In this document: piece after piece, positions 24,705-32,797 of the stretch
Numbering within the stretch: the stretch's first letter is position 1
Layout: each line of letters opens with the position of its first letter
Assembly (NCBI GenBank): GCA_905480285.1
Contig: CAJQPT010000318.1
Span: 1 to 32,797, forward strand
Reading direction: 5' to 3'
DNA length: 32,797 nucleotides
Origin: an uncultured bacterium
GTDB taxonomy: Bacteria; Planctomycetota; UBA1135; GCA-002686595
Notes under the pieces: model-generated
Database searches by the model: none
The model's input: the letters and a program-made list of their open reading frames with translations, nothing else
What the model was told of the DNA's origin: nothing
Program-made: the position numbers and the translations under genes

Positions 24705-25802
24705 GTGCCACATGAGCCCATGCCTGAGGCCATCGCCAGCGTCCGCGTGCTCCACCTGCTCCCCCACCAGGGCGTCGGGGGCCTCCAGCGCTCGGTCATC
24801 GACTTCGTGCGCCACGAGCGCATGGACGGCGCCACCGACGAGATCGTCCTCACGGAGCGGGCCCTCGACACCGACGGCGACTTCATGGCGCCGGCGACCC
24901 CCGTTCACTTCCTGGGGCTCACCGATGCCCGCCTCGCCGTCCGAGCCGCTCGCCTCGCCGACCTCGCCGCCTCCCGCGGCGCGAGGACCATTCACGCCTA
25001 CACCTCGGCCGACCTACTGATCGCCGCGGCCGCTTGCAGCAGCCCAGGCGGGCCCCGGCTCATCGCAACCCTCTTCGAGCGGCCCACCGCCCAGGGCTTC
25101 CTCGACCGCCGACGGCTCCGCCGCGCCGTCCAGGCGGCCGACAAGCTGTTCGTCCCGACCCCGGCGCTCCGCGAAGACTGGCGCAGCCTTGGCCGTGAGC
25201 CCGAGGTTCGGCTCGCCGCCGTGGACATCCAGCGCTTTCACCCGCAGTCGTCCGAGGGCGCATGGAGCGGGGTCTTCCTGGAGGACCCCGAGACGCTGCT
25301 GGTCGGCTCACTCATGCGCGCCACCCAGGACAAGGCCCCGGAGGTGCTGATCGAGGCCGTCGAGCGCCGGCAGGCCGCCGGGCGGCCAACGGCCCTGATG
25401 CTCGTCGGTGACGGCCCCCGTTTCGAAGCACTGAAGGCGCGGTCCAAGGGCTCCTCGACGCTCCACGTGCGACGACGAGTGCTCGACGCCCCGGGCTTCT
25501 TCGGACGCATCGACGTCTTCGCGCTCCAGTGCCCCGACGAGCTCGTACCCGTGAGCCTGGTGGAGGCCCTCGCTTGCGGACGGCCCGCCGTGGTGGCCGA
25601 CTCCGGTCCGGTGGCCGAGCTGGTCGGCGCCGATGTGGTGGACCTCGTCCCCCACGGCGACGTGGAGGCGGTGGTCAAGGCTCTCGACGGCCTGCACCTG
25701 CTGAGCCAGCGGAACGAGCGCGGCTTCGCCGCCCGTCAGCGCGCCGTGGAGCGCCACGCCCTCGGCACGCTCCGGTCCGAGCTCAGCTCGGCCTACACCT
25801 GA
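24705..25802 (+). CDS. GT4 family glycosyltransferase
   Basis: A 365-residue glycosyltransferase of GT-B fold. The N-terminal GVGGLQRS (23-30) is the glycine-rich loop common in GT4 enzymes. In the C-terminal half LVGDGPRFEAL is the donor-domain strand, and E279 and E287 form the E-x7-E motif (DELVPVSLVEAL), with ACGRPAVV after it. GT4 enzymes transfer a sugar from a nucleotide sugar, retaining its configuration; here the substrate cannot be told. The start is uncertain: GTG at 24705, or ATG at 24720, which would shorten the protein by five residues. Neither has a clear Shine-Dalgarno. The gene follows the SGNH hydrolase and converges on the large GT2 gene, consistent with a small surface-glycan locus. 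Confidence 0.92.
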   Translation: MPHEPMPEAIASVRVLHLLPHQGVGGLQRSVIDFVRHERMDGATDEIVLTERALDTDGDFMAPATPVHFLGLTDARLAVRAARLADLAASRGARTIHAYTSADLLIAAAACSSPGGPRLIATLFERPTAQGFLDRRRLRRAVQAADKLFVPTPALREDWRSLGREPEVRLAAVDIQRFHPQSSEGAWSGVFLEDPETLLVGSLMRATQDKAPEVLIEAVERRQAAGRPTALMLVGDGPRFEALKARSKGSSTLHVRRRVLDAPGFFGRIDVFALQCPDELVPVSLVEALACGRPAVVADSGPVAELVGADVVDLVPHGDVEAVVKALDGLHLLSQRNERGFAARQRAVERHALGTLRSELSSAYT

Positions 25803-25878
25803 GCCCGGGCACCCGCTTCACGGGCCAGGGCGCAGGCTCGCCCATCCGGCGACGCACGCCCCCATGCGTGCCGCGTGC

Positions 25879-25907
25879 CCCCTCAAGCCGACCGCTCGGT
25901 TGAGGGG
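25879..25907. terminator. Bulged hairpin between convergent glycosyltransferase genes
   Basis: CCCCTCAA (25879-25886) pairs with TTGAGGGG (25900-25907), then after a one-base bulge CCGA (25888-25891) pairs with TCGG (25896-25899), leaving a four-base loop. It lies in the 204-bp gap between the stops of the GT4 and the large GT2 gene, where a two-way terminator is expected. A smaller hairpin (GCACGC...GCGTGC, 25854-25871) lies just before it. No T tract follows. Confidence 0.55.
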
Positions 25908-26006
25908 ACCGGCCGGAGCGGCGGCGGGTCATGCCGCGAGCCCATGGGATCAGCGAGGCGCTCTCCGGCGAACCCAGAAGCGATGGGGCAGGCGACGAGC
26001 GAAGGG

Positions 26007-29000
26007 TCAGGCCACGAGCGAGGGCGCGTCCGCGGTTCGAGACTCAGCCGACACGGTCAACAGGTCAGCCACCGCGTCGACTCCCAGGCCTCGAAGCGCC
26101 GCGAGTTCACCCTCGGCTCGCCAGATGTGGGCGAGTTCGGTCAGGTACTCGTGCAGCTGTTCGAGCATGGCCGTCGCGAGCTCCACGCCCTCTGCACCAG
26201 TGCGCTCGAACGAGCCGATGTGCACCTGGCTCAGCTCTTCTGCGAAGCCCTCGGCCCGTGCCCTGTCAGGCAGAGTCTGCACCACGAGGTCGTCGTGCAG
26301 GCCGACTGTGCCAGCCAGGCGATCCCGCCAGATCCGATGTCGACCGGCCGCAGGGTGGGCCGCGACGATCTGGAGTTCGCTCGCAGCGCGCTCTCGAGTC
26401 CATTGACGAAGGCCCTCGAAGGTCCACTCCTTGTGGTGCTCGACATGTGCTTCGTCCCGATGGACCACCCGCACTCCGGCGAGGTCCTGAAGACGGAAGC
26501 CCAGCTCGAGGTCGACGCTCCCCGCGAAGCACTCCTCCTCGGCAACGCCACCGACCTCGAGGACGGCGCGACGGGAGACGCTGGCATTGCACAGGCGGAA
26601 GGCCGTCCAGTCGTGGAGGCGTGTGACGTCGAGAGGGGCGGAGAGCGAACCGAGGTCCTGCCCCTCGAGCGAGCGCATCAGCGCGTTGCTGCCCGTGGCA
26701 GGGGCCCCCGTCACCGCGCCGACCACGGCCCGATCCGGCCCCGTCTCGTCGTGTGCAACGAGGTGGCGCTGGACGAGGTCCGGGGCGGCGGCGGTGTCCC
26801 CGTCAAGGAAGAGCACCAGCTCGGCGCGCGCTGCGCGGAGCCCGGCGTTCCAGGCTGCCGGCGCCGAGGCCCCGGCGAGCTGAATCCGCTGAACGGGGAT
26901 GATCGGTGACCAGGAGTCAAGCCAGGCGCCGCCTTCAGCGGAGGCGCCGTGGTCCACCAGCACCACCTCGAACCGGCCGGCCGCCGTCTGATCTTCGAGC
27001 GACCTCATGCAGCGGCGGAGCGCCTGGGCGCTGCCCTCTGCACAGACAATGACGGAGAGCGCAGGTTGGACCTGCTCTCCTTCCCCGTGGACCTCCGGGC
27101 AGGTGACCGACGGACCGTCGCAGCCCGCTCGCTCGCAGAGCTCTCGGTAGGTCTCCGTGATCGAGGCCCTGACGGGGACCTGGACCTGGCTCCGCGGGGA
27201 CCCGGTCACTGCACGGAGCGGCGACGGCTGGAGCTGCTGGCCGACGAACGCCTCGAGGCGCGCGCGGCCCTCTTCCGAGTCCAGCTCATCCGCGTGGATG
27301 AACAGCCACTCCCCCTCGCCGGAGTGCTCATCGAGGATCCGGCGGTAATTCTGAGCCCAGATCTCGGTGGCCCCCTCGAAGTCGAGGGTGACCCCGCCGT
27401 ACTCGGGCACGCGGACCAGGGCCCTCAGGGCCTCATCGGCCGCAGCCGCAGGGTCGTCGAAGACGCAGATGAACTTCGCGTCCCCGAGGGAGGGCCGCCA
27501 GGCGGAGAGCGTGTGGCAGAAGCGGGGATCCCCCTCGACGGGGCGGCCCTCGGCCAGGAGCCGGTCCATGCGGTCCCGAAGATCGGACTCGACGTTGAAC
27601 TGAAGCGCCCCTTCCGCGCGGACGAAGCGCTGCTGAAGGCGCGCCATGGGCTCCCCGTCGCGGACCGCGTCGCTCAGCAGGAACTCGTTGATCGCGACCG
27701 TCTCTGACACCGCCTGCGGGGCGCTGGGCGCCGGGCCGAAGAGCAGGGCGTGGGCGGCCCCCAGCGCATCGTCCGAGGCTCCGACCACCACGAGGGGCCG
27801 TTCGAGAGTCGGCGGCGCAGGCGAGTGCGACGCCTCTCGGGGCTGTTCCCGGGGCGCCACGCGGGCCGCCTCCTCGCTCGGTGCGGGGGAGGGCTGGTGC
27901 GCGACGTTCGAGCCCGCTCCGGCCGGCGTCGCTGCCGGCTCCGAGGCAGCCAGCGCCGGATGCTCCGCGCCAGGCCAAGTCGGCGGCGCCGCGTCAGGTG
28001 CAGGCAGATTGAAGCGCAGCTGCGACTCGGTGGCCTCACCGAGCTGCGGGAGCTGGACTCTTGAGTAGTCGAAGAGCGGCGCGTCGCCGGCTGCGGGGCT
28101 CCACTTGGCCAGGAACGCGCGCCAGTTTTGCTCCATCCAGCCGTTGTGGCGCTCCACCTTGGCGGGGCCGTCGTAGAAGGCGTGATAGACGAAGGTGTCC
28201 CGCGCCACCCGGTTCCGCCACCCCGAGAGGCGGACCCGCAGCGCGATGTCGTCGTCCTCGAATCCCCAGGGAGAGAAGGCCTCGTCGAACCCTCCGATGC
28301 GGTCCAGGACCTCTCCCCTCACCAGGACGCCCAAGGACGTGAAGAGGACCGAGTCCATTCCCCGTCGCGGCGCCGAGTCGAAGTGGGTGTCGGCGAATCG
28401 CTGGAGCTCCTGCTGCTCGTCGGAGCCGTGGTACTCCACCACCTGGTGCTTGGAGGCTCGGTTCGCGCAGAGGGGGATCGAGCCGACGGCCGGATCCACT
28501 GCGCCGTGGTAGAGGGCCCGGTCGAGCCAGCCCTCCGGGACGAAGACGTCATTGTCCAGGAAGGCGACCCACTCTCCCTGAGCGTGACGGATCGCCTGGT
28601 TCCTCGCGCGCGGCGCGCCGAAGTTGAAGGGGTTGCGAATGAGCGTGATGTCCGGCTGCGCCTCCAACCACTCGGCGCTGCCGTCCGTCGAGCCGTTGTC
28701 CACGATGAGGATCTCCTGCGGGTAGCGGGCGTCGGCGCCACGGCGCAGGGACTCGATGCAGCGCTGCGTGTTCGCCAGGGCGTCGCACGAGACCGCGATG
28801 ATGCTCACGCTCGTCCCTTCGGGCGCGCTATCCCGGCTGACCACCCGGAAGTCGACGCCCGTGTGCTCGAAGTAGAGGCCGCACAGTCGGGGGAACTGCG
28901 CCGCAGCCGAGACCACAGCAGCGAGCTCTGTGATCTGCTCAGGCGTGAGGTCCGTGCCGGCCGGCTGGGCATCGAGCTGTTCGAGCAGGTCCTGGTTGAG

Positions 29001-29855
29001 CTCTGACGCCTCACGCTGCTGCTCGAGGAGATCGACGAAGTCTGGCCGGAGCCCGTCTGCCGTCACCGTCCCCTCATCAAAGAAGACGTCCGGGGCGCCG
29101 ACCTTGCTCCCGAGGCGCAGCTGATAGCGGCCCAGCTCGAAGGCCCGCTCGAAGAAGCTCTCGGCCGTGATGACGTGGTCGTGGTGTGCCACGCAACTCG
29201 CGCTGTGGACCACTTGCACGCCCTGCTCTTCGAGGCGCAGGCCCAGGTCGAGCCCCTCGCAGATCGGCTGGTCGAAGTTGACCTCGTCGAATCCTCCGAC
29301 GGATACAAAGGTCTCGGTGGGTGCGCTCAGGTTGGACGTCCAGAAGAACGGCCACCCGTAGCGTTCCCCGTCCTGGAGCGCGGAGAAGTGCTGGAAGAGG
29401 TCGGTCTCATCGAGGAGGCGGGTGAAGGGGGCCTGACGCGCCTCCTCCGAGAAGCGGAACGAGCCGAGCACCGCGCAGGCCCCATCGAGCTGAGCGTGCG
29501 CCGCCACGTGCTGCTCGAGCAGGTTGGGCGCGGGGACCGCGTCATCGGTGAGCAGCAGGACGAGGGGTCCGGCGGCGAGGGCCAACCCGACGTTGCGAGC
29601 CGAGGCCGGGCCTCCCCATGCTTGGTGGGTCACGCGGCAGCGGTACGGGACGCTGTTCAGGTCGAACGCGAGCGCCGGCTGGCTGCCATCATCAACGACG
29701 ATGACCTCGAAGGCCTCCGCGGGGAGCGTCTGCTCGGCGAGCATCCAGAGGAGCCGCGTCGCCGACTCGGGCCGCCCGTGGGTCGGCACGATGACGCTGA
29801 TCTGGAGCATGGCGGGGAGGGCGGAAGCGGACTCGTTCAAGCGCTCGTTCTTCAT
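26007..29855 (-). CDS. Three-domain GT2 glycosyltransferase with a sulfotransferase-like domain
   Basis: A 1282-residue protein with four domains and no membrane segment. Domain 1 (about 18-250) is GT2: SVIVPTHGR, VVDDGS (53-58) and TDDA near 103-106. Domain 2 (about 348-590) is GT2: LIVDNGSTDGS (383-393), LDND (433-436) and GFEDDDIALR (531-540). A Pro/Ala-rich linker (about 615-683) leads to a sulfotransferase-like domain (about 686-910): GDPRFCHTL (775-783), DAKFICVF (792-799) and TYRELC (902-907) fit the family, but the PAPS loop, normally P-R-S-G-T-S, reads GASDDALG (692-699). Domain 3 (about 932-1165) is GT2: FEVVLVDHG, FLDGD (1016-1020) and DLELGFRL (1115-1122). Helical tails follow domains 1 and 3. 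It probably builds a surface glycan. The start is the ATG at 29855, without a Shine-Dalgarno; an ATG at residue 16 is possible. Confidence 0.9.
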   Translation of the reverse strand: MKNERLNESASALPAMLQISVIVPTHGRPESATRLLWMLAEQTLPAEAFEVIVVDDGSQPALAFDLNSVPYRCRVTHQAWGGPASARNVGLALAAGPLVLLLTDDAVPAPNLLEQHVAAHAQLDGACAVLGSFRFSEEARQAPFTRLLDETDLFQHFSALQDGERYGWPFFWTSNLSAPTETFVSVGGFDEVNFDQPICEGLDLGLRLEEQGVQVVHSASCVAHHDHVITAESFFERAFELGRYQLRLGSKVGAPDVFFDEGTVTADGLRPDFVDLLEQQREASELNQDLLEQLDAQPAGTDLTPEQITELAAVVSAAAQFPRLCGLYFEHTGVDFRVVSRDSAPEGTSVSIIAVSCDALANTQRCIESLRRGADARYPQEILIVDNGSTDGSAEWLEAQPDITLIRNPFNFGAPRARNQAIRHAQGEWVAFLDNDVFVPEGWLDRALYHGAVDPAVGSIPLCANRASKHQVVEYHGSDEQQELQRFADTHFDSAPRRGMDSVLFTSLGVLVRGEVLDRIGGFDEAFSPWGFEDDDIALRVRLSGWRNRVARDTFVYHAFYDGPAKVERHNGWMEQNWRAFLAKWSPAAGDAPLFDYSRVQLPQLGEATESQLRFNLPAPDAAPPTWPGAEHPALAASEPAATPAGAGSNVAHQPSPAPSEEAARVAPREQPREASHSPAPPTLERPLVVVGASDDALGAAHALLFGPAPSAPQAVSETVAINEFLLSDAVRDGEPMARLQQRFVRAEGALQFNVESDLRDRMDRLLAEGRPVEGDPRFCHTLSAWRPSLGDAKFICVFDDPAAAADEALRALVRVPEYGGVTLDFEGATEIWAQNYRRILDEHSGEGEWLFIHADELDSEEGRARLEAFVGQQLQPSPLRAVTGSPRSQVQVPVRASITETYRELCERAGCDGPSVTCPEVHGEGEQVQPALSVIVCAEGSAQALRRCMRSLEDQTAAGRFEVVLVDHGASAEGGAWLDSWSPIIPVQRIQLAGASAPAAWNAGLRAARAELVLFLDGDTAAAPDLVQRHLVAHDETGPDRAVVGAVTGAPATGSNALMRSLEGQDLGSLSAPLDVTRLHDWTAFRLCNASVSRRAVLEVGGVAEEECFAGSVDLELGFRLQDLAGVRVVHRDEAHVEHHKEWTFEGLRQWTRERAASELQIVAAHPAAGRHRIWRDRLAGTVGLHDDLVVQTLPDRARAEGFAEELSQVHIGSFERTGAEGVELATAMLEQLHEYLTELAHIWRAEGELAALRGLGVDAVADLLTVSAESRTADAPSLVA

Positions 29856-30234
29856 GATCGGTGATTCGAGGGGCTGGCGGGGGTGCCGGGGCCCTCGGAT
29901 CGAGCATCGAGCGAATGTGCGTTTCCCTTGAGCAGCTTCCGGCAGGTTCCTCGCCTCCCCCCTGGGAACGCTCCCCCTCCGTGCCTCCCCCTACCTCCGC
30001 CGGCCCCTCGTCGACCCGGCCCATGCGCCAGGCGCCCCGAGAGCCCCTCTGGGCTCCCTGGGCCCCTCAGGCGGACCGTTGGAAGCTGGCCTGGGCTTCG
30101 AGGGCATCGATCGCTGGCCGGTGCGATGCCGTCGGGAGCACGCGCCTCGCGCCAGCCGGCGCCCATGGGTCCATTGGTCCGGCGCTCGGTGGCCCAGCGG
30201 TCCAGCGGCCACCGCTCAGGATGCGCCCTCGAGT
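29856..30234. other. Intergenic region (379 bp) between the large GT2 gene and the REGD-repeat gene
   Basis: It must hold the promoter of the GT2 gene and the end of the REGD-repeat transcript (both minus). One compact hairpin is visible, GAGCCC at 30041-30046 and GGGCTC at 30051-30056 with a four-base loop, which could help end transcription from the upstream gene. Short open frames here are not supported by any motif, and I see no RNA gene. Confidence 0.4.
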
Positions 30235-32028
30235 TCAGCGCAAGGTGACGGCGACGGCCTCGGTGAGGTTGCTGGTCGCCCCGCCGCCCAGCTGCACGTC
30301 GCGGTACCAGGCCTGGAAGTAGAGGGTCTCTCCAGGCTCCGGACGGCCGCTGGCTCCCCACCCGGGCAGGTCCATGAGGTCGACCTGCAGCGCGGCGACC
30401 CCGGCGGCGCTCGCGGGACCGGCCTCACCGGCCCCGAGGAAGCGTGCCACGGCGCCCCCCAGGCAGAGTTGCCCCTGACTCCCTCCGGGTTGGAGCACGA
30501 GAGCCGGCACCCGGCTCACCATGAAGACGGCGCCCGCCCCAGGCGGAAGACCCGTCGCCCGCAAGCTCAGGTCGTTGGTGGCGAGGACGTTCGAACCCAG
30601 AGCGATCAATCGCGCCCCCTCCCCGGTGGAATTGGAGATGCCGCTGCAGATCACCGAGCCGAGACCGGGGTCCAGGGCCAGACGCAGAAGGGCCTGGCCC
30701 TCCCGCGCCCCCGAGGCGCTGCGCAGCGTCACGACGACGAGGAGGTCCAGGGCGTCGGTGAGCAGCAGGTCCTCCTCTCCGAAGGAGTCAATATAGAGCC
30801 CGTCATTCGCCCAGCCGTCGCCATCGAGGTCGACCCCGTCCCCCTCTCGCGCCACGACGTGGCTTCCGTTCAGGACCGCCACGGTGTCGAACTCCGGTTG
30901 GAGCTGATCGGTGGTTCCGATGACCACAACATCACCCATCCGGTTCCCGGCCACACCGACAAACCCATCCGCCAGCCGTGAGTCATCCCAATGCTCCATC
31001 GCCCCCGGCACGACGGGGCCCCCCGTGGCGCAGAGCAGCGCGGGCCCAGCTCCGCTGCCGATCGCAGGTGAGCCGCTGACCACCCAGTCATCCCCCGTCG
31101 CGGCGTTCGAGCCGCGCGCGAACCAGCGGCCTCCTCCATCCATGGAGGCCCCGTGAATCCCGTTGGTGGCGATGGGCTCCGCGAAGCCTGAGTCGGGTAC
31201 CGCGCTCCCCTCCTGGAGCACGACCCGGCCATCCACAAGCACGACGTCATCACGCCCGGTGGGCCCCTCGAGGTCCCCCAGGACCAGCCAACTCGATCCA
31301 TCGAGCGCGGCCCAGAAGTCGCCGAGGTCCAGGTTCTCCAGGGGATGCTGCCCGTTCATCGACTGCCCCTGAGGGACCGACACGCCCTCCTGCAGGAGCA
31401 GCTCATCGCCGAGGATGAGCACCTCGTCCTCTCCGGTGGAAGCGACGCCGTCGATGCCATCGGCGGCGTATCCGACCCGTCCATCGTCCAGGACCACAGG
31501 CGAGTCGATCGCGTCGTCAAGGCGTGCGTGAGCTAGCCCTGGGACGGGGTCGCCCTCCCGTGCGGCCACCTCCCATGCGCCAGCGGCCCAGCGCACGGGC
31601 AAGTAATCGTCGAGGGCGCTCGCGGAGGTGTTGGTGGCGAACACGAGGTCGCCTCTCCCGTTGATGGCGCAGCGACGGTCCAGAGTCCCGCACCGCTCCC
31701 CTCCCTGGGCCCAGGGCGCGACGTCCCCCTCTCGAAGCACGAGCTCTCCGTCAGCGATCAGGCACTCGTCCTCCCCGGAGGGCAGGTCGGCGTGGGCGGT
31801 GAGGATCCAGTGCCCGGCGGGGTGGCCGTAGATGCGGTCGAAGTGCCCCGTGCCGGTCCCCGGCTCGAACACCGTCCCGGGAAGACCAGGAACTTCGGAG
31901 CGAGAGGCCCCCACGATGTTGGTCAGCAAGACCTCGGGGACCGCCCCTTGGGTCGGGAACGCCGGGATGGCGAGCGCGGAGGAGGCGGAGAGGACGAGGG
32001 TAGCGAGGGTCTGGAGGGCGCGGTGCAT
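30235..32028 (-). CDS. Secreted REGD-repeat protein with planctomycetal C-terminal domain
   Basis: A 597-residue protein with a clear signal peptide (SSALA-IP, cleavage near 20). Residues about 30-450 are beta-rich with spaced repeats ending in LREGD (98-102), AREGD (156-160), LQEGV (212-216), LQEGS (271-275) and AREGD (393-397), each on a strand that follows a D-G or N-G turn. This looks like a bladed or beta-helical repeat domain, like the REGD-repeat proteins common in Planctomycetota. From about 458 the sequence turns into a separate domain beginning ICSGISNSTGEGARL, with GSNVLATNDLSLRATGLPP, PGGSQGQLCLGG (514-525) and FQAWYRD (571-577). From memory this resembles a tail shared by many secreted proteins of Poly30-like planctomycetes, perhaps for export or surface attachment. 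The start is the ATG at 32028. No ligand or enzyme activity is evident. Confidence 0.88.
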   Translation of the reverse strand: MHRALQTLATLVLSASSALAIPAFPTQGAVPEVLLTNIVGASRSEVPGLPGTVFEPGTGTGHFDRIYGHPAGHWILTAHADLPSGEDECLIADGELVLREGDVAPWAQGGERCGTLDRRCAINGRGDLVFATNTSASALDDYLPVRWAAGAWEVAAREGDPVPGLAHARLDDAIDSPVVLDDGRVGYAADGIDGVASTGEDEVLILGDELLLQEGVSVPQGQSMNGQHPLENLDLGDFWAALDGSSWLVLGDLEGPTGRDDVVLVDGRVVLQEGSAVPDSGFAEPIATNGIHGASMDGGGRWFARGSNAATGDDWVVSGSPAIGSGAGPALLCATGGPVVPGAMEHWDDSRLADGFVGVAGNRMGDVVVIGTTDQLQPEFDTVAVLNGSHVVAREGDGVDLDGDGWANDGLYIDSFGEEDLLLTDALDLLVVVTLRSASGAREGQALLRLALDPGLGSVICSGISNSTGEGARLIALGSNVLATNDLSLRATGLPPGAGAVFMVSRVPALVLQPGGSQGQLCLGGAVARFLGAGEAGPASAAGVAALQVDLMDLPGWGASGRPEPGETLYFQAWYRDVQLGGGATSNLTEAVAVTLR

Positions 32029-32167
32029 CGGAGCGTGGGTCAGAGAAGGAGGGGAGCAGGCCCCGGTGCCAACTCCCCTCCCTGGTGTCCGAACGAGCGG
32101 CGCCGCGGTTACTCCCTTCCCACGAGATCCCGACGCTCACGCTCCAGCCCTCGCCGCAGCCGCAGCC

Positions 32168-32797
32168 TCAGAAGGGGTTGGTGGCGAAGACCGAGAACTC
32201 GGGGACGAAGCCCCGGGCGTCGGTGCGCAGTACCCCCACCACCGCCTCGGCGATGTCCTCGGGGATCAGCTTCTTCGGCGACGCCTGCTGGTTGCCGCCG
32301 GCCCGGCGGGAGAAGTCCGTCAGCACCTCGCTCGGGTTGCAGAGCATCACGCGCACATCGTGGCGCCGGAGTTCATCCCGCCAGCACTCCGTCATCCCCC
32401 GCAGCGCGAACTTGCTGGAGGCGTAAGCCGTCCCGCGCCCGAAGCCCTTGGCGCCCGCGGTCGAGGAGATGTTCACGATCGAGCCCGAGCCTTGCTCGAC
32501 CATCTTGCGGGCGGCGGCGCGGCCCACCAGGAAGGCCCCGAGCACATTGGTCCGCCAGACGCTCTCCATGTCGTCTGCGGTGGTCTCGAGGAGTGGGGCG
32601 AAGCGACCGAAGCCGGCGTTGTTGATCAGGATATCGATGCCCCCGGCGGTCTCCACCAACGTGTCGACCATGCGCTCGGCGTCGGCCTCGACGCCCACGT
32701 CCCCCTGGATCGCCGTCACGCCAAGCTCACCGGCTGCGCGCTCGAGCGCGTCCGCGTCCCGTCCGCTGATGGCGACGGTCACGCCGAGGTCCACCAG
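32168..32797 (-). CDS. Short-chain dehydrogenase/reductase, N-terminus outside window
   Basis: A partial gene: the open frame runs through the right edge, so the TGxxxGxG cofactor loop is missing and the first visible residues are in the Rossmann strand ending in SGRD. The rest is a classical SDR: NNAG strand motif, then IVNISSTAG with the catalytic Ser, and the Y-A-S-S-K catalytic Tyr and Lys (YxxxK). The later CNPSEVLTDF takes the place of the usual P-G-x-V/I-x-T loop. These enzymes oxidise or reduce alcohols and ketones with NAD(P). An RGD-like or chaperone role is not indicated. The substrate cannot be told. It is followed by 139 bases and then the REGD-repeat gene in the same direction; those may or may not share a transcript. 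Confidence 0.95.
   Translation of the reverse strand: MVDLGVTVAISGRDADALERAAGELGVTAIQGDVGVEADAERMVDTLVETAGGIDILINNAGFGRFAPLLETTADDMESVWRTNVLGAFLVGRAAARKMVEQGSGSIVNISSTAGAKGFGRGTAYASSKFALRGMTECWRDELRRHDVRVMLCNPSEVLTDFSRRAGGNQQASPKKLIPEDIAEAVVGVLRTDARGFVPEFSVFATNPF

Noticed and set aside
1-32797. CRISPR arrays, tRNA, rRNA, insertion sequences, riboswitches
   Set aside because: No regularly spaced repeats with spacers, no tRNA or rRNA signature, no transposase and no terminal inverted repeats with target duplications were seen by eye.

Overview
The window is GC-rich (roughly 70% by eye) chromosomal DNA with dense gene packing and many stop/start overlaps. No rRNA, tRNA, CRISPR array or insertion sequence was seen. 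The gene content points to a marine-type member of the Planctomycetota, probably a deep lineage of the Poly30/Pla163/Rohdeia kind. The reasons are a BatA-type von Willebrand factor A (VWA) operon that also carries DUF4175-like and squalene-cyclase-fold genes, a secreted protein with REGD repeats, and a C-terminal domain I remember as very common in that group. The lineage is an inference from protein families, not from a marker gene.

Region 1 (46-13422, minus strand) is one seven-gene operon transcribed leftward: DUF58 protein, BatA-like VWA protein, VWA/glutamine-amidotransferase-like membrane protein, DUF4175-like membrane protein, a secreted protein with LTxxQ-like motifs, a secreted alpha/alpha-barrel (prenyltransferase/squalene oxidase repeat) protein, and a secreted protein made of repeated beta units. 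Six of six junctions overlap by 1 or 4 bases, so the genes are probably translationally coupled and their products used together at the cell envelope. The MoxR AAA+ ATPase that normally leads such operons is not next to it here.

Region 2 (13722-14426, plus) is a DUF2959-type lipoprotein. It is divergent from the operon and convergent with the next block. Region 3 (14440-23429, minus) holds a NUDIX-metallo-beta-lactamase fusion enzyme, then a large lipoprotein whose stop overlaps the start of a 1959-residue AsmA/DUF748-like inner-membrane protein.

Region 4 (23457-29855) is glycan-related: an anchored SGNH hydrolase and a GT4 glycosyltransferase (plus), separated by a perfect 12-bp inverted repeat, then a convergent 1282-residue protein (minus) that joins three GT2 glycosyltransferase domains and a sulfotransferase-like domain with a degenerate PAPS loop. 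Region 5 (30235-32797, minus) has the REGD-repeat secreted protein and a short-chain dehydrogenase cut by the window edge.

The most notable features are the MoxR-less coupled operon with three unusual secreted proteins at its end, the four-domain glycosyltransferase/pseudo-sulfotransferase, the NUDIX-MBL fusion, the coupled lipoprotein/AsmA giant, and three in-frame short tandem repeats (24, 18 and 15 bp) inside envelope-protein genes.
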